From positions 1 through 64,000 of the forward strand of contig DAHYHI010000096.1 of the NCBI GenBank assembly GCA_027391075.1: 64,000 nucleotides of DNA, read 5' to 3'. The position numbers and the translations under genes were made by a program. Origin of the DNA: JAJZAM01 sp027391075. GTDB taxonomy: Bacteria > Actinomycetota > Acidimicrobiia > Acidimicrobiales > Palsa-688. Positions 8,766 through 17,068 of the stretch are shown here, piece after piece; position 1 is the stretch's first letter, and every line of letters begins with the position of its first letter. The notes under the pieces were generated by a model. That model had not been told where the DNA came from, searched no databases, and was given only the letters and a program-made list of their open reading frames with translations.

Positions 8766-11236
8766 ACGTCCGCGACCTTCTCAACTCCCGGAGTGCACGC
8801 CCCGGTGCGGCCATCGTCGAAGGTGCTAGCGGCCGGGGGGTTACCTGGCGCGAGGTGGCAAACCTGGCGGAAACCTGGGTTTCTAGCGGCATGGTCGGGC
8901 CTGCGGGGTTGGCTATCGCCGACCCGGTGCTGATGGCGTCGAACTTCGTGGCCGGCCTCGCAAGCGGGGTGATAGTCGTCCCCTTGGATCCGGCGGCCCC
9001 AGCTCGTGACTTGAAGTCCCGGATCGACCAACTCGGCGTTCGCTGCATTGTGACCGACCGCGATGTAGCGCTGAGCCCGGCTCCCACCGCGTGGAGCCTG
9101 GAGACTTGGCGGGCCGACAGTGACGGCATCCACAAGCTCGGCGGACGTCTCGGTCCGCAGGCTGACCTACCGGCGGTACCGGCATGGCCCTCGTTGCTCA
9201 TGGCCAGCTCAGGCACCACCGGAGACCCGAAGATCGTCCCTCTCACCGAAGGTCAACTGCTGGCCACGGCTGCAGGTGTCGCCGCAGAGCTGGAACTATC
9301 CGCACGGGACGTCGGCTACTCGCCGTTGCCGTTGTTCCACATCAATGGTCTCGTAGTCGGGGTGCTCTCGGCGCTAATCGCTGGTTCGACCGTGGTCGTC
9401 GAACGTCAATTCTCGAGGAGAGGCTTCTGGCCCACCGCGGCGAGGGTGGGAGCAACGTGGCTGAACCTGGTACCGGCGGTTATGGCTATCCTTGCGTCGC
9501 AGGCAGAGCCCAGTTTCGACCCATCCCGCAACGAGAGGCCGGCATCGCCGGTTGCGTGTGTAGCCTCCGTGTCCTCCGACTCGTCTCGCTCGTCCCGGCC
9601 CCGCCTGGCGAGGTCAGCGTCAGCGCCGCTGCCAGCAGCAGTGAGGGAGCGTTTCGAGTTGCTCACGTCGATTCCTGTGGTGGAAACCTACGGCATGACG
9701 GAAGCAGCGAGCCAGATCACGGCGAACTCGTTCGGGGCTACCCGACCGGGATCGGTTGGGTTGCCCGTAGACGTCGAGCTGCGTGTGGTGGGCGAGGGCG
9801 GCGTAGCTGCCACGGGATCACAGACCGGTAGGGTCCAAATCAGAGGGGCTAGGGTAACCCCCGTGTACTGGGCTATGAGCCCAGCGCCTGACAGCCGCTT
9901 TGAATCGAACGTTACGCAGGTCGCTGCTTTTGGTGCGGGTCGGTCCGAGGTCGCGCACGATCTCAGGTCGATGCAGTGGACTTCTCGCAGTGCTGTCGAT
10001 GCCGACGGGTGGCTCGACACGGGGGACATCGGGTATAGGGACGAAGATGGCTTCTTATATCTTGTCGGTAGAGACGGGGAAGTGATCAACCGGGGAGGGG
10101 AGAAGATCGCCCCCAGGGAGGTCGAGGAGGTCCTCTTGGCGAATCCGGATGTAACCGCCGCAGTCGTAGTCGGCCGTCCCCACCCGACGGTTGGCGCGGA
10201 GCCGGTGGCATATGTCATCGCGGCAGATTCGTCGTTGGTGTCCCCCGAGGCGCTGGCGGGCGAACTGTTGCAGCGCTGCGACGAGTCTCTGAGTCGCTTC
10301 AAGCGGCCCGTCGAGATACACGTGACGAGCTCTCTGCCGGCGGGACCTACCGGCAAAATTCGCCGCGGCGAAGTGGCAAGTCGTGTCGCCGCGGGGTTGG
10401 ACCCCTCGAGCGGACGCAGGAATGCCAACGCGAGGCGGAAGGTCTCGGTGGCGTCGGCGTCGGCTGCACTGGGGCTACCGGCTCGCAGCGCGAAACCTCG
10501 TCAGAGAGGACTCACGATGGTCATAGATGGGGGACTTCCGGTCGGTTCCTTCGCTGACGCCGTCTCGAGCGCTGCCGACTACATCGACCTGGTCAAATTC
10601 GGGTGGGGTACGGCCTTGGTCACCCCGGGCATCGAGTCCAAGATGAAAGTCCTGCGAGACTTTGGCATTGGTGCGTTCTTTGGAGGGACTCTGTTCGAGA
10701 AGTTTGTCGCAGCGGGCCGATTCGAGGCTTACCTGACACTGTGCCGCCGCCTCGAAGTCAGCCACGTCGAGGTGTCTGACGGGACTATCGAGATACCCAG
10801 GACTGATCGGGCGCGCTATATACGGATCGCTGCGAGAGAGTTCTCCGTGGTAAGCGAGGTGGGCTATAAGGACCAGGCCAGGGCGGCGGCATCAGAGGCC
10901 GTAACCTTGGCTCGCCAAGCATCCGCCGATTTGCAAAGTGGGGCGACTCTGGTCATCGCCGAAGCACGAGAAAGTGGACGCAGCGGGATCTGCAGACCCG
11001 ACGGCACTCCACGCGAGGACATCGTCGATGCATTGTTGGCTGCCGACCTAGAGGTTGAACACCTGATGTTCGAGGCTCCGACCAAGGACCTTCAAGTTAG
11101 GTTCATCGAGATGTCGGGACCTGACGTGAACCTCGGCAACATCGCCTCCGGTGACGTGATCGGCCTGGAGACGCTGAGGCTCGGCTTGCGCTCGGATACC
11201 TTCACCACTTTCAGGAAGGAAGAGGTTCATGCGTAG
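8759..11236 (+). CDS. Acyl-CoA synthetase (ANL) fused to a phosphosulfolactate-synthase-like (ComA/PF02679) domain
   Basis: An 825-aa two-domain protein. Residues ~1-560 are an ANL adenylating enzyme: A3 core MASSGTTGDPKIVPLT near 148, A5 YGMTEAASQ, A7/A8 LDTGDIGYRDEDG and GGEKIAPREVEEVLL, and the A10 lysine in GPTGKIRRGEV (Lys533). It carries two Ser/Arg-rich insertions, around 260-285 and 370-405. Residues ~578-822 are a complete phosphosulfolactate-synthase-like TIM barrel: KPRQRGLTMVIDGGLP, DYIDLVKFGWGTALVT, FFGGTLFEKFV, VEVSDGTIEI, VIAEARESG, LMFEAPTK, VNLGNIASGDVIGLETLR. ComA adds sulfite to phosphoenolpyruvate. The frame is open throughout, with no stop or likely internal start at the junction, so the fusion looks real. 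The VOC gene overlaps its 3' end. The pathway is unknown. Confidence 0.87.
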   Translation: MLNVRDLLNSRSARPGAAIVEGASGRGVTWREVANLAETWVSSGMVGPAGLAIADPVLMASNFVAGLASGVIVVPLDPAAPARDLKSRIDQLGVRCIVTDRDVALSPAPTAWSLETWRADSDGIHKLGGRLGPQADLPAVPAWPSLLMASSGTTGDPKIVPLTEGQLLATAAGVAAELELSARDVGYSPLPLFHINGLVVGVLSALIAGSTVVVERQFSRRGFWPTAARVGATWLNLVPAVMAILASQAEPSFDPSRNERPASPVACVASVSSDSSRSSRPRLARSASAPLPAAVRERFELLTSIPVVETYGMTEAASQITANSFGATRPGSVGLPVDVELRVVGEGGVAATGSQTGRVQIRGARVTPVYWAMSPAPDSRFESNVTQVAAFGAGRSEVAHDLRSMQWTSRSAVDADGWLDTGDIGYRDEDGFLYLVGRDGEVINRGGEKIAPREVEEVLLANPDVTAAVVVGRPHPTVGAEPVAYVIAADSSLVSPEALAGELLQRCDESLSRFKRPVEIHVTSSLPAGPTGKIRRGEVASRVAAGLDPSSGRRNANARRKVSVASASAALGLPARSAKPRQRGLTMVIDGGLPVGSFADAVSSAADYIDLVKFGWGTALVTPGIESKMKVLRDFGIGAFFGGTLFEKFVAAGRFEAYLTLCRRLEVSHVEVSDGTIEIPRTDRARYIRIAAREFSVVSEVGYKDQARAAASEAVTLARQASADLQSGATLVIAEARESGRSGICRPDGTPREDIVDALLAADLEVEHLMFEAPTKDLQVRFIEMSGPDVNLGNIASGDVIGLETLRLGLRSDTFTTFRKEEVHA

Positions 11237-11627
11237 CTCCTCGAACGTCTTCCATCTTGCGATACCAGTGCGCGACTTGGACGAAGCTCAAGAGTTCTAC
11301 GTCGACAAGCTCGGCTGCCATCTCGCCAGACGATACGAAGACCGGATCACCCTGGACTTCTTCGGCGACCAGGTCGTCTGCCATCTCTCAGACGAATGGG
11401 ATCGCGACCCCGAGCTGTACCCGCGCCACTTCGGGGTGACCTTCGTCGAGCGGTCGGAGTTCGACGCGGTCCTCTTCTGCGCCGTCACTCGGGAGATACC
11501 GTTCTTCAAGGCGTGCGAGCCGCGGTTCAAGGACATGGTCGAGGAGCATTTGACGTTCGTGCTGAGAGACCCGTCTGGGAACCTTATCGAGTTCAAGAAC
11601 TACCGGGACCCGAGGATGATGTACTGA
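11229..11627 (+). CDS. VOC (glyoxalase/extradiol dioxygenase-like) family protein
   Basis: A 132-aa single vicinal-oxygen-chelate protein with the signatures NVFHLAIPVRDLDEAQEFYVDKLGC and HLTFVLRDPSGNLIEFKNY. The metal ligands expected from the family are present: His in FHLAI, His in EEHLTF and Glu in LIEF. It resembles the predicted dioxygenases of COG3565. VOC proteins bind Fe, Zn or Mn and open, isomerise or oxidise small substrates; the substrate here is unknown. The ATG overlaps the end of the synthetase fusion gene by 8 bp, so it is probably co-translated and may act on its product. Confidence 0.85.
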   Translation: MRSSSNVFHLAIPVRDLDEAQEFYVDKLGCHLARRYEDRITLDFFGDQVVCHLSDEWDRDPELYPRHFGVTFVERSEFDAVLFCAVTREIPFFKACEPRFKDMVEEHLTFVLRDPSGNLIEFKNYRDPRMMY

Positions 11628-11669
11628 GCCCTCCGAGCGGGCGGCGTTCAGAGCAGTAATAATACAGGG

Positions 11670-11957
11670 ATGATCAAAGTGAGTGTCTTCTATCCAAGTG
11701 GCGAGGGTGCCACTTTCGACCACGACTACTACCGCAACAGTCACGTCCCGCTGGCCATGAAGACGTGGGGGTTGACCGAGTCCGAGATCGAAAAAGGGAT
11801 CAACGGTCCCTATGTCGCTGCGGTGCACTTCCGGTTCGACTCTCCCGACGCTCTCAACGCCGCCATGGCGGCTCCGGGTACTGCTGATGTGATGGCCGAC
11901 GTCGCCAACTATACGAACATCACCCCGGTGATGCAGACCAGCGAGATCGTCTCCTAG
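11670..11957 (+). CDS. EthD family protein
   Basis: A 95-aa dimeric alpha-beta barrel protein of the EthD family. It starts MIKVSVFYPSG and has DHDYYRNSHVPLAMKTWG, the conserved HxPL-type motif of the family. EthD proteins accompany oxidative or ring-modifying enzymes and may act as small lyases or oxygenase partners. It is 42 bp downstream of the VOC gene on the same strand and closes the operon before a convergent exporter. The exact role is unknown. Confidence 0.85.
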   Translation: MIKVSVFYPSGEGATFDHDYYRNSHVPLAMKTWGLTESEIEKGINGPYVAAVHFRFDSPDALNAAMAAPGTADVMADVANYTNITPVMQTSEIVS

Positions 11958-12017
11958 CGCGTCCCGTCGAGAGGGTTCGTCCCGGTGTCGACGGGAGGTC
12001 GCGTAACGCTGCGTGGA

Positions 12018-12060
12018 GCTAGGCGAAGCGCTCGGCAACTGCCGTGGCGCTTCGCCTAGC
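12018..12060. terminator. Hairpin that includes the MFS stop codon, between convergent genes
   Basis: GCTAGGCGAAGCGC (12018-12031) pairs perfectly with GCGCTTCGCCTAGC (12047-12060), and the interior holds a further 5-bp stem (CGGCA/TGCCG). The structure contains the TAG stop codon of the minus-strand exporter and lies between convergent EthD and MFS genes, so it could terminate transcription from both sides. There is no U-tract. Confidence 0.6.
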
Positions 12061-13596
12061 GAGGGTCGTGCTGCTCGCCCAGCCCAGCGCGCTGATCGTG
12101 ACACCGCACGCTACGAGGATCCACCACCCAGGGTGGGTCGCCCCGGGGAGGTTCAATGACTCAGTTCCGGACGAGCCGGAGCTACCGATGGTCGCCGTTG
12201 CTAGAGTTCCGAGCACTGCTACCCCGAGGACCTGGCCGACCTGACGTCCCGTGGAAGCAATGGCGGCGGCGACGCCAGCCTGGCTATTGGGCATACCCGA
12301 GATGGCAGTGTTGGTGATAGGAGCGTTGACCATACCGAATCCGATGCCGAACAGGGCGTAGGCTAGAAACAGCTCGCTGAAGGGGGTGGATGCCCGGAGC
12401 GACGTTAGCAGCAGGCCGCTTGCCGCGAGAAACCCGCCTGCGACTACCAAGGGGATCCTGGTGCCGCGGCGTGCCACGACCGCACCAGATATCGGTGGTA
12501 GCACGACGACCATCAAGGCCATAGGCAGAGTGTCGACTCCCGCGGCGAAGGCGCCGAGGTGACGGACCTCTTGAAGGTACAAGGTGTTCAGGAACAAGAA
12601 GCCGCCCAGGCACGCAAAGGCGACGACTGCGATCACTGAAGCTGCAGAAAACGGGAAGCTTCGAAAGAAGCGCATGTCCACGAGGGGCTCGCTCCTGTGT
12701 CGCTCGTAGGCTACGAAAGCGCACAGCGACACGCCGGCGACCGCAAAGACAGCAAGGATTGCTAAAGAGGTGTAGCCCTTGGCAGGGCCCTCGATGATTC
12801 CATAAGTAAGGGAGGAAAGCACGACGATCAAGAGGGCTTGTGCTACCGGATCGACCCGTCGGGCTCTAGTTGCTTTGGATTCCGGCACGAAAAGGGCCGT
12901 AAGCACGCAAGCTGCAACTCCGATAGGGACGTTGACCCAGAAAATCGAAGGCCAGCCAGCGGCCGATACCAATGCCCCTCCGACTACAGGCCCGAGACCC
13001 ATGCTCAGCCCGATAACGGCTCCCCAGACTCCGATCGCCTGCGCCCTCTCCTTTCGGTCGGTGAACGTGTTGGTGATTATCGACAGCGCCACAGGGTTGA
13101 GCATCGATCCCCCTACGGCTTGGAAGGCGCGAAAGGCGACTAGGAGGCTTAGGGAGGGAGCGACACTGCACAGCAGCGAACCCGTCGAGAAGATGATCAG
13201 GCCGGCTTGGAAGGTCCGCTTGCGCCCTAGACGGTCGGCTGTCGAACCGGAGAGCATCAGGAGGCTGGCGAGTACGAGGGTGTAGGCGTCCACGGTCCAT
13301 TGCAACCCTGACACTGATGCGTGCAGGTGAGCGCCGATCGATGGCAGGGCCACATTGACGATGGTGTTGTCCAAGCCGACGATGAAGAGGCTCATCGAGC
13401 AGATGGCCAAGATGGCCCCCCGCTTTCGAAAGGTTTGAAGGTCCGGTTTCGGTAGCAGGGTTCGATCTCGCGACTCCCGATGCTGCAAGTGCTCGGCAGT
13501 TGGTTGAGCCGACTCGCTCCCTCGCTCCATGGCACGGTCAGGGTATCCGGGTACGCCGCTTTCGCAGTACATGACAGAATCGTATGATTCGGACAT
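12019..13596 (-). CDS. MFS drug exporter, DHA2 (EmrB/QacA) type
   Basis: A 525-aa major-facilitator transporter of the 14-helix DHA2 family, which uses proton influx to export drugs, dyes or metabolites. After a ~60-residue polar N-terminus come the motif SLFIVGLDNTIVNVALPSIG in helix 1, LMLSGSTADRLGRKRTF (motif A between helices 2 and 3) and GVWGAVIGLSMGLGPVVGGALV (motif C, antiporter type). The ATG at 13596 is the longest start; ATGs at 13572 and 13530 would only shorten the polar tail. No regulator is adjacent. The substrate is unknown. Confidence 0.9.
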   Translation of the reverse strand: MSESYDSVMYCESGVPGYPDRAMERGSESAQPTAEHLQHRESRDRTLLPKPDLQTFRKRGAILAICSMSLFIVGLDNTIVNVALPSIGAHLHASVSGLQWTVDAYTLVLASLLMLSGSTADRLGRKRTFQAGLIIFSTGSLLCSVAPSLSLLVAFRAFQAVGGSMLNPVALSIITNTFTDRKERAQAIGVWGAVIGLSMGLGPVVGGALVSAAGWPSIFWVNVPIGVAACVLTALFVPESKATRARRVDPVAQALLIVVLSSLTYGIIEGPAKGYTSLAILAVFAVAGVSLCAFVAYERHRSEPLVDMRFFRSFPFSAASVIAVVAFACLGGFLFLNTLYLQEVRHLGAFAAGVDTLPMALMVVVLPPISGAVVARRGTRIPLVVAGGFLAASGLLLTSLRASTPFSELFLAYALFGIGFGMVNAPITNTAISGMPNSQAGVAAAIASTGRQVGQVLGVAVLGTLATATIGSSGSSGTESLNLPGATHPGWWILVACGVTISALGWASSTTLARRSATAVAERFA

Positions 13597-13663
13597 TTCA
13601 TTCCTTTCTGGTCTTGGAAAGTGGGCCTTTCCCTTCTCGTCCGGGCCTCATAACGTTGAGCCC

Positions 13664-14032
13664 ATGTCATCTCACGACGCTCAAACTCAAACGAAGTTTG
13701 ACAGGACGAGACTCGACAGAGCCTCCCGCCTCTTAGCCAAAGCCGAGAGCACCCACTCTTGCGAAGAGGCCGTAGCCCTCGCGCAGAAAAGCTATCGGCT
13801 GCTAGCCGAGATGATTAACCTGTACGAGGAGTCTTCCGGAGTGACGCGCATCGGGCTCAGGCGACGCGAAAGGCGCCTCCTAAGCGATCGACGCAGCGCT
13901 CAACCCGTGCCAGAACCCCAGGTTGCTCGTCGTCAGAGTGCGGTTCGGGATCGCAACGTAGAGCGCTACAGGGATTTGGCTGCTGTGGGTTCTCCGAGGG
14001 CCCGAACGGCCCTGTTGGATCTGCACATCTGA
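13664..14032 (+). CDS. Small hypothetical protein, DUF2786-like N-terminus
   Basis: A 122-aa basic protein. The segment ASRLLAKAESTHSCEEAVALAQ resembles the short helical motif of DUF2786, whose members have no assigned function. The remainder is rich in Arg (RIGLRRRERRLLSDRR) and looks disordered or nucleic-acid-binding. The ATG at 13664 is preferred because the upstream in-frame extension to 13529 overlaps the divergent exporter gene. It stands alone between a divergent exporter and a membrane protein gene. Nothing else can be said of its function. Confidence 0.6.
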   Translation: MSSHDAQTQTKFDRTRLDRASRLLAKAESTHSCEEAVALAQKSYRLLAEMINLYEESSGVTRIGLRRRERRLLSDRRSAQPVPEPQVARRQSAVRDRNVERYRDLAAVGSPRARTALLDLHI

Positions 14033-14132
14033 CCGGCGGCTCCGAGCGGGGTGGGCCTTCGAACGCATAAAACTCCTCTGGAGTCTTCGGAGCGCCAAAC
14101 GGAGGCTCCCGCGCTCGCTACCGTAGCGGGTC

Positions 14133-14912
14133 GTGACTGTCGCCCTCATCGTCGTTGTAGCCGTTGCCTTGGTGGCGGTCGCTGTGCTGGGTTGGATAGC
14201 GCAGCGCAGTTCCGGGGCTCTTCGCCGCGAAAGGGCCCGGTCGCTGCGTCAGGCCAACCGCTTGCGAGACGCCGAGGAAAAGGCTTCCAAGACGACGGAG
14301 GACCTCGCACGGTACCAGCAGCGCGTGGAGATCGCCGAGGACAGGTACTCGAAGGCCGAGGAGTTGGTTGCCAAGGTGGAAGGCGAGCTTCGCGTTGCCC
14401 GTGAACTATCCCATAGCACCCGACGCCCCGTCCCGGGCGGGGGGGTTGACGGGCAAGGTAGGGCGCCTTCACCCCTTGCGTCAAGGGTGATGCTACAACT
14501 TGAGCAAGTTCGCCTCGGTCGGGAATGGCTTGAGGTGGCGGGTCCCGGAGTGGAGCTCCCGGTGCCATGGGACGGGTCGCTCGCTTCGGGTTTGGCTATA
14601 GAGCTAGCGGTCATACGTGAGGTCATAGGCACTCCGAGCGACATGTCTGTAACCGCAAGCAGGCCGCTGCGTGATCCCATCGCGTTACGGGTGGCGTGCG
14701 AACTGTTGCGGGCGTTGGCGCGGTCAGGTGACGAGATGCGCGTTGTTCTTAGCGACGAAGCTCTTACCGTGGTGCAATATCAAGATCACATACCTGACGT
14801 CGCCCCGCTCCAAGAGGCTGCCGAGGAGTCGGGCATGGCTCTTTTCGCTGGCCTCGCCGGCGATCAGGTGTCCACCAAGCTGGTTTTCGAACCTTCACCT
14901 CAAACTACTTAA
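14133..14912 (+). CDS. Membrane-anchored coiled-coil protein, possibly a degenerate histidine-kinase-like ATPase
   Basis: A 259-aa protein with a GTG start. Residues ~1-23 (VALIVVVAVALVAVAVLGWI) are one membrane helix with a short periplasmic end, followed by an Arg/Glu/Ala-rich coiled coil to residue ~90. The C-terminal ~120 residues contain ALRVACELLRALARSGDEMRVVLSDEALTVVQ (partly cited), which recalls the N-box helix and following strand of the HATPase fold, but no G-boxes are visible, so ATP binding is doubtful. The family is not recognised. It converges with the phosphotransferase gene, overlapping it by 8 bp. Confidence 0.6.
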   Translation: MTVALIVVVAVALVAVAVLGWIAQRSSGALRRERARSLRQANRLRDAEEKASKTTEDLARYQQRVEIAEDRYSKAEELVAKVEGELRVARELSHSTRRPVPGGGVDGQGRAPSPLASRVMLQLEQVRLGREWLEVAGPGVELPVPWDGSLASGLAIELAVIREVIGTPSDMSVTASRPLRDPIALRVACELLRALARSGDEMRVVLSDEALTVVQYQDHIPDVAPLQEAAEESGMALFAGLAGDQVSTKLVFEPSPQTT

Positions 14913-15987
14913 GCAGTTCTAGGGCCTCGAGCTCTGCTGCGTGGGCACTGTGGCGGTTCGCCATCGCAACGAACATCTCGTCCCCTCGTTCGGTCCGCCT
15001 TACCAGCATCGAGGCGGCTATCGCCATGATCAGACCGCTGAGGCTGTAGCGGCGGTAATCAGTCCAAAGACTGTCCCAAGCCAGCTCTACACCAGCCGCG
15101 ACCATTCGTTCGTGATAGGAGCGGACCAGATCCTTCTCGTGGGCGCGCCTGGTTTCGGGTTTAAGCGAAGCTCCCAGGAAGTAGCTGACGTCTGACGCGC
15201 CAGGTCCGAAGGATGCAGTCTGCCAGTCGACCACAGCGACCCTGCGCCCCGCCTCAGGAGGGGGGAACAGGAGGTTGTCGAGCCGGAAGTCCCCGTGTGT
15301 CACCGTCCACGGTCCAGGCTTGCGTGCGTCGAAGATCTCTAGCGATGCCATGAGCTTCTCCGATATAGCGAGGACGTCCGGCTGTACGCGGTCGTGGTAT
15401 GTCTCCACGAAACCCGGGTAGAGGCTCCTGACGAGGGCCGGCAGCACACCTTCGGTTCCAGGTCCGTTCCGGTGAAGCCAGTCGAGGTCGCCCAGCGTGG
15501 TATCACCCCATCGCGGGGCGTGAAGTCCGGGGAGCTCGGCTATCGCCAGGTACGCCTCGTCTGGGCTGCAACCGGCCAGTTGATCGCCTGGACGGCAGGG
15601 TGCTACATCTTCAAGGACTATCAGGAAGTCCGCACCTTCCGGTGCGATCTCGGCGTGGTAACAGGCCGGGGTGCACACCGACAGAGTCGGTGACAAATGC
15701 CGGTAGAAGTTTACCTCGATCTCGTATGACCGAAGCGCAACGGCTGTCTCGACGCTCTTGGGGTCGGAGGAAGGGAGCTTCACTACGACCGAGGCCGGCC
15801 CCGTTCCGGCGCGGTCATAGGACAGGTAGCATCGGAGGCAGTCAGCCATCTGCCCGGTGCCGATCGGCTCTACGACCACGTCGGTGACGGTCGCCCCGTG
15901 GAGAGCTCCAGCCAGGACCTGCGTAAGGGTGGGCGGGTCGACGGTTGCCTTTCTAGGGATATCCGTAGTGTCTTCAGGCGCGGTCAT
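14905..15987 (-). CDS. APH/choline-kinase-like phosphotransferase
   Basis: A 360-aa member of the aminoglycoside phosphotransferase (APH) superfamily. The catalytic loop VTHGDFRLDNLLF (HGDxxxxN) and the metal-binding VAVVDWQTASFGPGASDVSYFL are intact, with a hinge-like LIVLEDVAPCRPGDQ before them. Family members phosphorylate small hydroxyl compounds, often as a step in catabolism or cell-wall metabolism, not only antibiotics. The start ATG overlaps the stop of the AttH/CrtC-like gene upstream (ATGA type), so the two are one operon and may share a substrate. No resistance role is claimed. Confidence 0.85.
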   Translation of the reverse strand: MTAPEDTTDIPRKATVDPPTLTQVLAGALHGATVTDVVVEPIGTGQMADCLRCYLSYDRAGTGPASVVVKLPSSDPKSVETAVALRSYEIEVNFYRHLSPTLSVCTPACYHAEIAPEGADFLIVLEDVAPCRPGDQLAGCSPDEAYLAIAELPGLHAPRWGDTTLGDLDWLHRNGPGTEGVLPALVRSLYPGFVETYHDRVQPDVLAISEKLMASLEIFDARKPGPWTVTHGDFRLDNLLFPPPEAGRRVAVVDWQTASFGPGASDVSYFLGASLKPETRRAHEKDLVRSYHERMVAAGVELAWDSLWTDYRRYSLSGLIMAIAASMLVRRTERGDEMFVAMANRHSAHAAELEALELLK

Positions 15988-16985
15988 CGTGGTAGTGGGC
16001 GCTCTACCAGGGTTTCGGGGAAGTATCTGTGGTGGCGGGCGCCGGTGATCTCGTAGATTCCGCTACCGGATCGGGCGTCACTCGTGGACACCCGCATCTG
16101 TGACAGTCCGCCCCGGTGGAACGGCTCATAGGGCCTGTCGAAGGTTCCTTCGGCGTCGACGGTCAGAGTCCTGCCGTCTTCCAAGGTGAAGTAGCAGCGC
16201 CCCGACAGCCCCGCAACCTCTTCCCCGTTGCGCCCGTAGGCCACAGGTTCACCACTATCCGAGGTCCAACTCAGGTCGTGGCGGAAGTCGACTACCGGGA
16301 CGGGATCGGAACGGTCGGTTCGCGCCCAGCAGCCGTCGGTGTACACGTGCGTTCCGTTTGATAGTTCCCAATGCCACACACCAAGGAAGCCGTCGTCAAG
16401 CTGGATCTGCAGCCACATCCAAAGCGGGCAGCGTCCGTGGTCGCGGATACCCCACGAGTGGTCCCGCTGGCCGGTCCATCCGTCGATCTCGAAAGTCTCG
16501 CCTCCCACACTGTAGGTTCCTTCGTACACGCCGGACTGCAGGACGTGACTTTGGTCCCACACGATGTCGGATCCGGCGCGCAAGGTGCCTCGCCGAAGGG
16601 CGTACGGTGCGGTCCTGGCCCGAAACGTCACGTCGATCCCTATGGAGGCGACAGCAGGGTCGGCCCACAATCGGATCGTCTCGAACGGCTCGATCACCTT
16701 CACGTAGGCCCCGTCGACGTGCGATCCGTGTGGGTCGTCCCCGAAAGACCGTTCGAGGCGCCCCAATATCCGCTCGCCCCCCACCCGACCCATCTGCAGG
16801 GAGTCCACGACTCCCGACGCCGGGTAGCGGGCCATAGTCATAAACACCAGGTCGCCGGACGCTTCTGGGCGGTGCATCTCGAAGAAGTAGCTTTCGCGCC
16901 AGTAAGGGTTCGAGACTGCCACCTCTGAAAGGGTCTGTGGTATCTGGTGGACGAAAAGCTCGTCCAGTGGACTCAAGCCCGTCAC
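15984..16985 (-). CDS. AttH/CrtC (hydroxyneurosporene synthase)-like lipocalin-fold protein
   Basis: A 333-aa protein with the GQRDHSWGIRDHGRC motif near residue 170, which is characteristic of the AttH/hydroxyneurosporene-synthase-like double-lipocalin family, plus a WMWLQIQLDDGFLGVWHWEL strand pair. Some relatives hydrate or process hydrophobic substrates such as carotenoids; most are uncharacterised. It is the first gene of a two-gene operon with the APH-like kinase, overlapping it by 4 bp. No carotenoid genes lie nearby, so a carotenoid substrate is not supported. Confidence 0.72.
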   Translation of the reverse strand: MTGLSPLDELFVHQIPQTLSEVAVSNPYWRESYFFEMHRPEASGDLVFMTMARYPASGVVDSLQMGRVGGERILGRLERSFGDDPHGSHVDGAYVKVIEPFETIRLWADPAVASIGIDVTFRARTAPYALRRGTLRAGSDIVWDQSHVLQSGVYEGTYSVGGETFEIDGWTGQRDHSWGIRDHGRCPLWMWLQIQLDDGFLGVWHWELSNGTHVYTDGCWARTDRSDPVPVVDFRHDLSWTSDSGEPVAYGRNGEEVAGLSGRCYFTLEDGRTLTVDAEGTFDRPYEPFHRGGLSQMRVSTSDARSGSGIYEITGARHHRYFPETLVERPLPR

Positions 16986-17068
16986 GGGACCCTGCTACCG
17001 GGTATCAGAAGAGAAACACTCGCCACGACAGGGGAGGCTAGTTCCCCCGGACGTAGCCCGCTCGGACC

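Noticed and set aside
14905..15987. Aminoglycoside resistance gene
   Set aside because: The APH fold is shared by many metabolic kinases; the operon partner is not a resistance gene and no specific antibiotic kinase signature is seen.
15984..16985. Carotenoid hydratase (CrtC) assignment
   Set aside because: Only the general AttH/CrtC-like fold motif is visible, and no carotenoid biosynthesis genes are present, so the specific function is not supported.
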